From Chitinimonas arctica (GTDB taxonomy: Bacteria; Pseudomonadota; Gammaproteobacteria; Burkholderiales; Chitinimonadaceae), in contig NZ_CP041730.1 in assembly GCF_007431345.1 (NCBI RefSeq), forward strand, positions 3,286,001 through 3,350,000: DNA of 64,000 bases. Direction: 5' to 3'. Positions 57,304 to 64,000 of this stretch are shown in pieces. A model generated the notes under the pieces. It had not been told where the DNA came from. It made no database searches and saw only the letters and a list, made by a program, of their open reading frames with translations. Each line of letters starts with the position of its first letter. The stretch's first letter is position 1. The translations under genes and the position numbers were made by a program.

Positions 57304-58056
57304 ATGTCTTTGAAGCAGCTCGCAAGCAATCTGTTGTCCGGCAAAGGACAGCCCGAGTCCGTCATGGCCGCGCCGACCCATCAGTCCGGCAATGGCAAGC
57401 GGCCGGCCTCCGAATCGAATCCCTATGCCGAGGCGCGGCGGGAATGGAATGAACGGTATGGCGACTACATCAAGCAGGCCCACAACTGGCGCCTGTGCGC
57501 GCTGATCTCGGGGCTGGTCGCCCTGGTCGCGGTGATCGGGCTGGCTTACGTGGGCGCCCAGAACAAGATCGTGCCCTACGTGGTGCAGGTCGATAAGTTC
57601 GGCGCCGCCGTGGCCGTCGGCCCTGCCGATAAAGCCGCCGCGACCGACGAAAAAGTGGTCAAGGCCTACCTGGCCCGCTTTATCTCCGATTGGCGTAGCG
57701 TGACGGTGGACCAGGTGGCCGAAAAGAGCGCCATCGAACGGGTTTATTCCATGCTGGCCAGCGGTTCGCCGGCACTGACCAAGTTGAACGAACACTTCAA
57801 GGCCAACAACCCCTTCCTCGTTTCCGAAAAAATGATGATTTCGGTCGAAGTGACCAGCGTGCTGCCGATCTCGGAGCGTACCTGGCAACTCGAATGGACC
57901 GAAGTGACGCGGGACCTGAAGGGCGAACTGAAGTCCAACCAACGCATGCGGGCTTCGATCATCGTCGAGATCACCCCGCCGCAGGACGAGCGCCTGTTCC
58001 TTATCAATCCGATTGGGGTCTATGCCACCGACCTCAACTGGGTCCAATCGCTGTAG
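57304..58056 (+). CDS. trbF: T4SS assembly protein TrbF/VirB8
   Basis: The 250-residue bitopic protein has a cytoplasmic tail with NPYAEARREWNERYGDYI, one membrane helix (~62-82, WRLCALISGLVALVAVIGLAYVGA) and a periplasmic NTF2-like domain (ERVYSMLASGSPALTKLNEHF, RTWQLEWTEVTRDLKG), typical of VirB8. The ATG follows GCAGGAATTCACC. Confidence 0.92.
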   Translation: MSLKQLASNLLSGKGQPESVMAAPTHQSGNGKRPASESNPYAEARREWNERYGDYIKQAHNWRLCALISGLVALVAVIGLAYVGAQNKIVPYVVQVDKFGAAVAVGPADKAAATDEKVVKAYLARFISDWRSVTVDQVAEKSAIERVYSMLASGSPALTKLNEHFKANNPFLVSEKMMISVEVTSVLPISERTWQLEWTEVTRDLKGELKSNQRMRASIIVEITPPQDERLFLINPIGVYATDLNWVQSL

Positions 58057-58156
58057 ACACTGCGCGTTTCGCGCCCACCACCCAAAGGACATACCCGCCG
58101 TAGAGCGGGTGGGGGGCTTGCGCGCGTTGATTTTAAAAACTGGGAGTTTTCAATCC

Positions 58157-59350
58157 ATGCAACACAAGCTATCCACCCTGCTGCTGTGCGTACTCGCTGG
58201 TACTCACGCCTACGCCGGCAACGACAAGCAGCCGGCGCCGGCGAAGCCTGAACAGCCCGTCGCCGTCGAAGTGCCGAATATCCCGGCCGAATTGATGCTG
58301 CCGCTACGCGCCCCCGCTGCCAAGCCCATCCCCCCGGCCGATGTTGCCGCCGCATCCGGCGATGCCTTGGCCGAAGGGGCATGCCCGGTCGACCAGGATT
58401 GCCCGAGCAGCGCCGAGACAGCGGCGGCGGAGGCAGCCGCCAAGGGCAAGGGTAAGTCCAAGGCCAAGAAGAAGGATGTGGTGATCGCCAGCGCCGAACC
58501 GCAAGCCATCGTCGGCCTGCCGGCCCGGCGTGCCCTGGAGCAGTCGCGCAGCTGGGCGGAAAACCCGCGCGCCATGTCGGCCCTGAACGATTCCGGCTCG
58601 GTCGAGTTCACCTTCGGCGCTTCCGCGCCCACCATCATCTGTTCGCCGCTGCGTGTGTGCGACCTGGCGCTGGAACCCGGCGAGACCATCCAGGGTGCTC
58701 CCCATATCGGCGACTCGGTCCGCTGGAAGATTGCTCCCGCCACTTCGGGTGGCGGCCGCGACGGTCGTGACCGCACTACCCATATCATCATCAAGCCGAC
58801 CGAAGCCGGCCTCGATACCAATATGATCCTGCCGACCGACCGGCGTACCTACCATTTGCGCCTGGTCTCCAGCCGCGAGCGGTATATGTCGCAGGTGTCC
58901 TTCCTCTATCCGGAGAACGCCGACAAGGCCTGGCAGGCGATTGGCGTCGGCAAGGCTGCCGATGCCGCCGGCACGGGTGGCGATATGCCGGCTGTCGCGG
59001 CCGACCGCCTGTATTTCGATTACAAGATCGATGCGGTACGCGGCAAGCCAGCCTTCAAGCCCAAGCGCGTCATGGACGATGGTTACCACACCTACCTGGT
59101 GATGAACGACGACCTGCAGTTGGCCCAGGCGCCGGTGCTGGTGGCGGTGGATCCGGCCGGCAAGGAACAGATGGTGAACTACCGCCTGAAGGGCAATATG
59201 TTCATCGTGGACGGCATGGTCGGCAAGGTCGCCCTATTGTCGGGCACCGGCAGCGACCAGCAGCGCGTGGAAATCACCCGTACCCCGCCATGCAAGCGCC
59301 AAGGCTGGCTGGGCGTGTGCTGGGACAGCAAGGACGAGAACAATGGCTGA
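58157..59350 (+). CDS. trbG: T4SS outer-membrane-complex protein TrbG/VirB9
   Basis: The 397-residue periplasmic protein has a signal peptide (THAYA cleavage, ~21), a Pro/Ala-rich spacer (~25-140) and a VirB9 domain (VEFTFGASAPTIICSPLRVCDLALEPGE; THIIIKPTEAGLDTNMILPTDRRTYHLRL; TYLVMNDDLQLAQAPVL). GGGAG about ten bases before ATG 58157 sets the start, while the frame is open from 58013. It ends eight bases inside trbI, so the two are translationally coupled. Confidence 0.9.
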   Translation: MQHKLSTLLLCVLAGTHAYAGNDKQPAPAKPEQPVAVEVPNIPAELMLPLRAPAAKPIPPADVAAASGDALAEGACPVDQDCPSSAETAAAEAAAKGKGKSKAKKKDVVIASAEPQAIVGLPARRALEQSRSWAENPRAMSALNDSGSVEFTFGASAPTIICSPLRVCDLALEPGETIQGAPHIGDSVRWKIAPATSGGGRDGRDRTTHIIIKPTEAGLDTNMILPTDRRTYHLRLVSSRERYMSQVSFLYPENADKAWQAIGVGKAADAAGTGGDMPAVAADRLYFDYKIDAVRGKPAFKPKRVMDDGYHTYLVMNDDLQLAQAPVLVAVDPAGKEQMVNYRLKGNMFIVDGMVGKVALLSGTGSDQQRVEITRTPPCKRQGWLGVCWDSKDENNG

Positions 59351-60551
59351 TAAGACGCCCAGCTCGCCCGATTCGCTGCAACTGCGCGCCAATCCCATTT
59401 CCAGCGTCCGCCTCAGCAAGAAGGCTGCCTTTTTCGCCATCGGCGTGATCAGCGTGATCCTGCTGGTGATCGTCTCGAACGTGTCGGCGGAAAAGCCCAA
59501 GACCGCCAAGGCAGAGGAAAAGAAAGAGGTGGCGCCGGCGCTGAATGCCGCGCGCGAGATCACCAACGCGGCCCCCGGTATTTCGACGGCGCCGACCTTG
59601 CCGCCGCCACCGCTGCAGTCCAGGAGCACGCCCCCGCCGCAGATGACCTCTACCGTGGTGGAAGCCAGCCCCGCGGTGGCGCGCGCCAATCCGCAGGAAG
59701 ACGAGCGTCTGAGCGCCATGCGGGCCGACACGATGGCGCCCAAGTTCGGCGCGGGCAGCAACGGTGGCGAAGCCTTGCCCGGCTTGCCTGCTGCCGCGGT
59801 CAATGCAGCCAGGATGTTGGCCGGCCAGCAGCCTGGCGCGGCCGATGAGCCGGCATTGGAACCCGACCTCAACCGGCAGGCACAGAAGCAGGCATTCCGT
59901 GCCCGGCAGGCCAGCGCCGAGGATGCGGCCTATCTGGACAGCCAGGTCAACCCGGCCCGCAGCCCTTACGAGCTGAAGACCGGCACGGTGATCCCGGCCG
60001 TCATGATCGGCACCATCAACTCCGATCTGCCGGGCGAGATCGTGGCCCAGGTGTCGCAGAACGTGTACGACACCGCCACCGGCAACCATCTGCTGATTCC
60101 GCAGGGCACCCGCCTGTTCGGCCGCTACGACTCCAATGTCACCTTCGGCCAGGACCGGCTGCTGATCGGCTGGCAAAGGCTGATCTTCCCCAACGCCGCC
60201 ACCCTGGAGCTGAAGGGCATGAGCGGCCACGACGCCGAAGGTAGCGCCGGCTTCTCCGACCAGGTCAATAACCACTATGGCCGGATCTTCGGCTGGGGCT
60301 TGGTCACCTCGCTGATCTCGGCCGGCTATCAGTTGTCGCAGCCGGAGCAGAACACCAACGCTTTCGGCATCAGCACGCCTTCCTCGCAACAGACGGTGGC
60401 AGGCGCGGTTGGCCAGCAGATGGCGCAGATTGGTATGGAGATGGCCAAACGGAATATGCGTATCCAGCCCACCATCACGATCCGCAAGGGTTACCAGTTC
60501 AATGTGATGGTGAACAAGGACATGTTGTTCCCGGCCAATTACCGCCGCTAA
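59343..60551 (+). CDS. trbI: T4SS core protein TrbI/VirB10
   Basis: The 402-residue protein spans the envelope: a short cytoplasmic part, a membrane helix (~28-50, AAFFAIGVISVILLVIVSNV), a Pro-rich periplasmic region and the VirB10 beta-barrel domain (GTVIPAVMIGTINSDLPGEI, IPQGTRLFGRYDSNVTFGQDRL, HYGRIFGWGLVTSLISAGYQL) that forms the outer-membrane pore. It overlaps trbG and closes the first block of the operon. Confidence 0.93.
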   Translation: MADKTPSSPDSLQLRANPISSVRLSKKAAFFAIGVISVILLVIVSNVSAEKPKTAKAEEKKEVAPALNAAREITNAAPGISTAPTLPPPPLQSRSTPPPQMTSTVVEASPAVARANPQEDERLSAMRADTMAPKFGAGSNGGEALPGLPAAAVNAARMLAGQQPGAADEPALEPDLNRQAQKQAFRARQASAEDAAYLDSQVNPARSPYELKTGTVIPAVMIGTINSDLPGEIVAQVSQNVYDTATGNHLLIPQGTRLFGRYDSNVTFGQDRLLIGWQRLIFPNAATLELKGMSGHDAEGSAGFSDQVNNHYGRIFGWGLVTSLISAGYQLSQPEQNTNAFGISTPSSQQTVAGAVGQQMAQIGMEMAKRNMRIQPTITIRKGYQFNVMVNKDMLFPANYRR

Positions 60552-60560
60552 GGCGAAATA

Positions 60561-60584
60561 CCGACCCGGTTACGGCCGGGTCGG
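60561..60584 (+). terminator. Hairpin between trbI and virD4
   Basis: Arms CCGACCCGG / CCGGGTCGG with a 6-base loop start nine bases after the trbI stop. There is no T-run. It may attenuate expression of the downstream genes. Confidence 0.4.
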
Positions 60585-60703
60585 TTGCGACCGGTTCGGT
60601 TGCAATGCGGGGCACCGTCCATGAGCTCAAGGCCCGATCACAAGTTCAGTCCCCCGGCCGTCGCCGTTGAGCATCGTCATGTCCGTCGCTTGGAGAATAG
60701 CGC

Positions 60704-62608
60704 TTGAGTAAAACAGATTCCCTGCAGAACCCGCTCTATACCGTCCCCGGCGCGCAGCAAAAGCCCGGCGTGATCATGTGGCGGGCGGTAATGGGCGGCA
60801 TCGTGCTGGGCGTTGCCCTGGTGTTTTTATGCACCCAATACCTGGCATATCAATTTGGCTACCAGGCGGCATTGGGCGAACCTTTGTTCGCACTGGGTGG
60901 CTTTCGGCTATACGCACCGCTGGATGGTCTGGCCTGGTATGTCCATTGGCGCAATTTCAATGACCCGCAGGTGCAGCATGCCTTCAAGATGGTGTTGTTC
61001 CTGGGGCTCCCTGCCATGGTCGCCATTGCCGTCTTTCTGTTACGCCGCGCCAAGCTGGCGATGGACAAGGAAGCGAAGGCCGGCGAGCATCTGCACGGCT
61101 CGGCCCACTGGGCCACGGCGGCCGAAGTCAAACGGACCGGCCTGATCGGCGGTGGTGCCGGCGTCTACGTCGGCGCCTGGAAGGACCCGAATTCGGGCCA
61201 GACCAATTATCTGCGCCACGACGGTCCAGAGCACGTGATGGCCTTCGCGCCCACCCGTTCCGGTAAAGGCGTGGGCCTGGTGCTGCCCACCTTGCTGTCC
61301 TGGCCGCATAGCGTGCTGGTGTACGACATCAAGGGCGAGAACTGGGCGCTGACCGCGGGCTGGCGCAAGACCGAAGCCAATAACAAGGTACTCAAGTTCG
61401 AACCGACCGCCATGGACGGTTCCAGCATCTGCTTCAATCCGCTGGCCGAAGTCCGGATAGGCACCGACCGCGAAGTGGCCGACGTACAGAACATCATGAC
61501 CATGGTGGCCGACCCGGAAGGCAAGGGTTTGCAGGACCACTGGCAGAAGACCAGCTGGGCGCTGCTGGTCGGCATCGTGCTGCATGTGCTGTACGCGGAA
61601 GAAGACAAGACGCTGACCGGCGTGGTGGGTTTCCTCTCCAACCCCTCGCGCGACACCAAGGAAATGCTGAATTACATGTTGTGCAGCTATCACGACATGG
61701 ACGATGTACGTAATTGGGTCGATGAGCAGGGCAACAAGACCTATACCCATCCGGTGGTCGCCTCGGTGGCCCGCGATATGCTCAATAAGGCCGAGGAGGA
61801 AATGTCCAGCGTGCTGTCGACCGCGGTTTCCTTCCTGACCCTGTATCGCGATCCCATCGTGGCCCGCAATACCTCGCGCAGCGAATTCCGCATCAGCGAT
61901 CTGATGAACGACGAACAGCCGGTTTCGCTTTATCTGGTGGTGCCGCCATCCGATAAAGACCGCTTGAAGCCGCTGATCCGCCTGATGATTACCCAGATCG
62001 TGCGCGGCCTGACCGAGAGCATGGAATTCAAGGACGGCCGCAGCGTGGCCGGCTACAAGCATAGGCTGCTGCTATTGCTGGATGAATTCCCCAGCCTGGG
62101 CAAGCTGGATATTTTCGAGGAATCGTTGGCCTTTATTGCAGGCTATGGGCTCAAGGCCTATCTGATCATCCAGGATATCTCGCAACTGTGGACCGCCTAC
62201 GGCAAGGACGAGAGCATTTTCTCCAATTGCCATGTGCGGATCGCCTACGCGCCCAACAAGATCGAGACCGCCGAGTTGCTATCGAAGATGTGCGGTACCG
62301 CCACCATCGTCAAGCAATCCAATTCCTACTCGGGCAAGAAATACGGCTCCCTCTCGGATGTATCCAGTTCAGTGTCCGAAACCGAACGCCCCTTATTGAC
62401 CGCCGATGAAGTGATGCGGCTGCCGGCGGCCCGCAAGGACAGCAAAGGGAATGTCAGCGAAGCCGGCGATATGCTGATCTTCATGGCTGGCCAGACCCCC
62501 ATTTACGGCAAGCAGATTCTGTATTTCCTCGACCCGACCTTCAGTGCCCGAGCCAAGGTGCCTAACCCGACCAAGAGCGATGTGGTTCGCCCTGGGCTGC
62601 CGGTTTAA
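60704..62608 (+). CDS. virD4: T4SS coupling protein VirD4/TraG
   Basis: The 634-residue membrane ATPase recruits substrates to the channel. Two N-terminal membrane helices (~25-45 and ~85-110) are followed by Walker A APTRSGKGVGLVLP (182-195) and YDIKGENW, and Walker B LLLLDEFPSLGKLDIFEE with QDISQLW. GGAGA seven bases before the TTG at 60704 supports this unusual start codon. Its presence means the system exports specific proteins or DNA-protein complexes rather than only assembling a pilus. No relaxase is in the window. Confidence 0.92.
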   Translation: MSKTDSLQNPLYTVPGAQQKPGVIMWRAVMGGIVLGVALVFLCTQYLAYQFGYQAALGEPLFALGGFRLYAPLDGLAWYVHWRNFNDPQVQHAFKMVLFLGLPAMVAIAVFLLRRAKLAMDKEAKAGEHLHGSAHWATAAEVKRTGLIGGGAGVYVGAWKDPNSGQTNYLRHDGPEHVMAFAPTRSGKGVGLVLPTLLSWPHSVLVYDIKGENWALTAGWRKTEANNKVLKFEPTAMDGSSICFNPLAEVRIGTDREVADVQNIMTMVADPEGKGLQDHWQKTSWALLVGIVLHVLYAEEDKTLTGVVGFLSNPSRDTKEMLNYMLCSYHDMDDVRNWVDEQGNKTYTHPVVASVARDMLNKAEEEMSSVLSTAVSFLTLYRDPIVARNTSRSEFRISDLMNDEQPVSLYLVVPPSDKDRLKPLIRLMITQIVRGLTESMEFKDGRSVAGYKHRLLLLLDEFPSLGKLDIFEESLAFIAGYGLKAYLIIQDISQLWTAYGKDESIFSNCHVRIAYAPNKIETAELLSKMCGTATIVKQSNSYSGKKYGSLSDVSSSVSETERPLLTADEVMRLPAARKDSKGNVSEAGDMLIFMAGQTPIYGKQILYFLDPTFSARAKVPNPTKSDVVRPGLPV

Positions 62609-62660
62609 CGCTTTAAACCTGTTTCACCCTTACGACCTCTAACGACCAACAAGGTAAAGC

Positions 62661-63713
62661 ATGGAATACGCGGAAAATTTGATGAAATCGACCTTTGGTG
62701 GGTTTCTCAAGCAGCTTCAGCATCGTCAAAGAGATTCGCAACCGCTACCCAGCACGCTGGGAGAGGTGCCTTTTGGTACCCGCCCCATTGGCGAATATGC
62801 GGCCTTGGCCAAACTGCCCTATGAGCATGGCGAAGCGGCCCAGGTACCCGCAGGTTGGTCGTATGTCGATACCGGCGAAGTGGCCAAGAAAATGCAGGCT
62901 TTCGAGGGTGTGCAGTCCAAGGGCGAAGGCTATGTCGGACTGCCGACCAAGGGCGTCAACGTCCAGCTGCTGAGACGCGACGACGAGCACGGCAACCCGA
63001 TGGTGGCCGTGGTATTCGGCGGGACCAATTCCACCTCGACCGATGGAGAGCATGCCAGGGTGACGCAATGGGCACATAACGCCCAAAATGCCGTGAGCGG
63101 GCCGGGCGAAAATCTGCAATTTTCCGCCGAAGTCACGAAAGCCGTCCAAGAGATGTTCCCGGATGCTCGGGTGGTGACGGTCGGACACTCCAAGGGCGGC
63201 TTGGAGGCGAACTGGGCTGCCATCCATAACAAGGTGGAAGGCATTACCTTCAATGCCCAGCCCGCCAGCAGCGCGTTGATGAAGCAAATTCAGGCGCTGC
63301 AGGAGAAGGGTGTCCAACAGGGCCAGCTACTGGCCTTGCATAACGATTTCGACCCGGTCTTCCATCTGCCCGGCACACACCCCGCCGGTACCATCCTCAC
63401 GGTGAATACCGGTGCCGGCGAGCGTTCCGCAAAGGCGCTTGATAACGCCATGAGCGACTACGGCGATCCGACCAGCATGGATATCGCCGACGATATGGGC
63501 CGGCTTGGCTTGGTCGCCAAGGCAGCCGGCAAGGAAGCGCTCGCGGTACACAGCAAGCTGGACATGTTTACCAAAGCCCCCCTCAACCAGGCCCAAGCGG
63601 TGCTGGGCAACTACAAGATCCTGGACGAAGTGCGCAAGCTGCATAGCCAGCGTGCGGCGCAGGCAGAGAAACCGCCGATGCCGGAACAGAAGCACGGCCG
63701 AGGCCACAGCTGA
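62661..63713 (+). CDS. Putative lipase/alpha-beta hydrolase in the T4SS operon
   Basis: The 350-residue protein has no signal peptide. The central part has a beta strand MVAVVFGGTNSTST (oxyanion-type GGT) and the nucleophile elbow TVGHSKGG with Ser177, like class-3 lipases. Candidate triad partners are Asp229/Asp231 in LHNDFDPVFHLPG and His297 in AVHSKLDMF. The C-terminal 25 residues are basic and Pro-rich. It sits 52 bases after virD4 and before a VirB1-like gene, so it is probably transcribed with the secretion system and may be one of its substrates. No immunity gene is seen. The effector role is an inference. Confidence 0.72.
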   Translation: MEYAENLMKSTFGGFLKQLQHRQRDSQPLPSTLGEVPFGTRPIGEYAALAKLPYEHGEAAQVPAGWSYVDTGEVAKKMQAFEGVQSKGEGYVGLPTKGVNVQLLRRDDEHGNPMVAVVFGGTNSTSTDGEHARVTQWAHNAQNAVSGPGENLQFSAEVTKAVQEMFPDARVVTVGHSKGGLEANWAAIHNKVEGITFNAQPASSALMKQIQALQEKGVQQGQLLALHNDFDPVFHLPGTHPAGTILTVNTGAGERSAKALDNAMSDYGDPTSMDIADDMGRLGLVAKAAGKEALAVHSKLDMFTKAPLNQAQAVLGNYKILDEVRKLHSQRAAQAEKPPMPEQKHGRGHS

Positions 63714-63751
63714 GGCGGAATGGCGGCTAAAGCGCGTAATTGAATGCAGAC

Positions 63752-64000
63752 ATGATCGATTTCACTCCCCTTATCCAGCAATGCGCGCCGCAGGTGGCAC
63801 TTGCCACCATGCAGGCCGTCATCCGTACCGAGAGCGGTTTCAACCCCTTGGCCATCAACGTCAACGGCGGCAATCGCTTGGCCCGCCAGCCCAATTCCCC
63901 CGCCGAAGCGATCAGCTGGGCGCAGTGGCTGATAGAGCGTGGCTACTCGGTCGATGTGGGATTGATGCAGATCAATTCGGCCAATTTGCGCAGGCTGGGC
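63752..64000 (+). CDS. virB1: VirB1-type lytic transglycosylase, cut by the window end
   Basis: The first 83 residues are visible: MIDFTPLIQQCAPQVALATM, then VIRTESGFNPLAINVNGG with the catalytic Glu (residue 27), and VDVGLMQINSANLRRLG, all typical of VirB1/SLT enzymes that open peptidoglycan for T4SS assembly. No signal peptide is present at this start, as in some VirB1 proteins. The rest lies beyond the window. Confidence 0.88.
   Translation, partial: MIDFTPLIQQCAPQVALATMQAVIRTESGFNPLAINVNGGNRLARQPNSPAEAISWAQWLIERGYSVDVGLMQINSANLRRLG

Noticed and set aside
51303..64000. Complete conjugative element
   Set aside because: No relaxase, integrase, attachment repeats or tRNA end are visible, so only the secretion apparatus can be stated.

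Overview
The window looks like chromosomal DNA of a chitin-degrading, Gram-negative betaproteobacterium, perhaps Chitinimonas/Chitiniphilus/Chromobacteriaceae-like. This assignment is an inference. It rests on the high-GC codon use, the gene families (GlgXCA, MltD, RpoN, OmpA and BON lipoproteins, YqjD/YqjE, Trb-type T4SS) and three large modular chitinases. No rRNA, tRNA, CRISPR array or integrase was recognised.

Layout. 0-6.9 kb: glycogen genes (end of glgX, pgm, glgC, glgA) with an exported TIGR03790-like protein between glgX and pgm. 7-9 kb: two unrecognised genes in base-poorer DNA. 9.2-18.3 kb: housekeeping and sensing genes: a diguanylate cyclase with an ethylene-receptor-like membrane domain, a GNAT acetyltransferase, two small cytochromes c, a CarH-like B12-type MerR regulator divergent from them, a methyltransferase/gloB pair, mltD and free-Met-R-sulfoxide reductase. 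18.4-28 kb: a chitin island of GH18, GH19 and GH18 chitinases. Each has signal peptide, CBM5/12, Pro-Thr linker, CBM5/12, Pro-Thr linker and catalytic domain. A two-gene 2-oxoglutarate oxygenase unit (prolyl-4-hydroxylase-like plus JmjC/cupin-8-like) lies between the first two chitinases.

28-47.7 kb: an envelope/stress region with three BON proteins, DUF883, DUF4398, OmpA, ferritin-like, DUF2383, YqjE and GlsB proteins, an AsmA protein, a hybrid kinase, and sigma-54 (rpoN) and a sigma-54 activator. The last two each lack one base and are frameshifted as given. Long imperfect inverted repeats flank the activator/BON pair. 47.8-49.0 kb: an IS630-family element, followed by a ribonuclease-inhibitor-type LRR protein and a small CWC cysteine-rich protein. 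50.2-51.3 kb: an A+T-rich gene-free stretch with operator-like palindromes. 51.3 kb to the end: a Trb/VirB type IV secretion operon (trbB C D E L F G I, virD4), then a putative lipase and a VirB1-type transglycosylase cut by the window end.

How the parts may fit. The chitinases would be secreted, bind chitin through paired CBMs and cut it by two mechanisms. The two oxygenases may modify proteins, and the Pro-Thr linkers are the obvious candidate substrate. Two palindrome types seen upstream of chitinase genes recur upstream of the T4SS operon, suggesting, but not proving, a common regulator for chitin use and secretion/conjugation. The lipase-like gene inside the T4SS operon is a candidate secreted effector.
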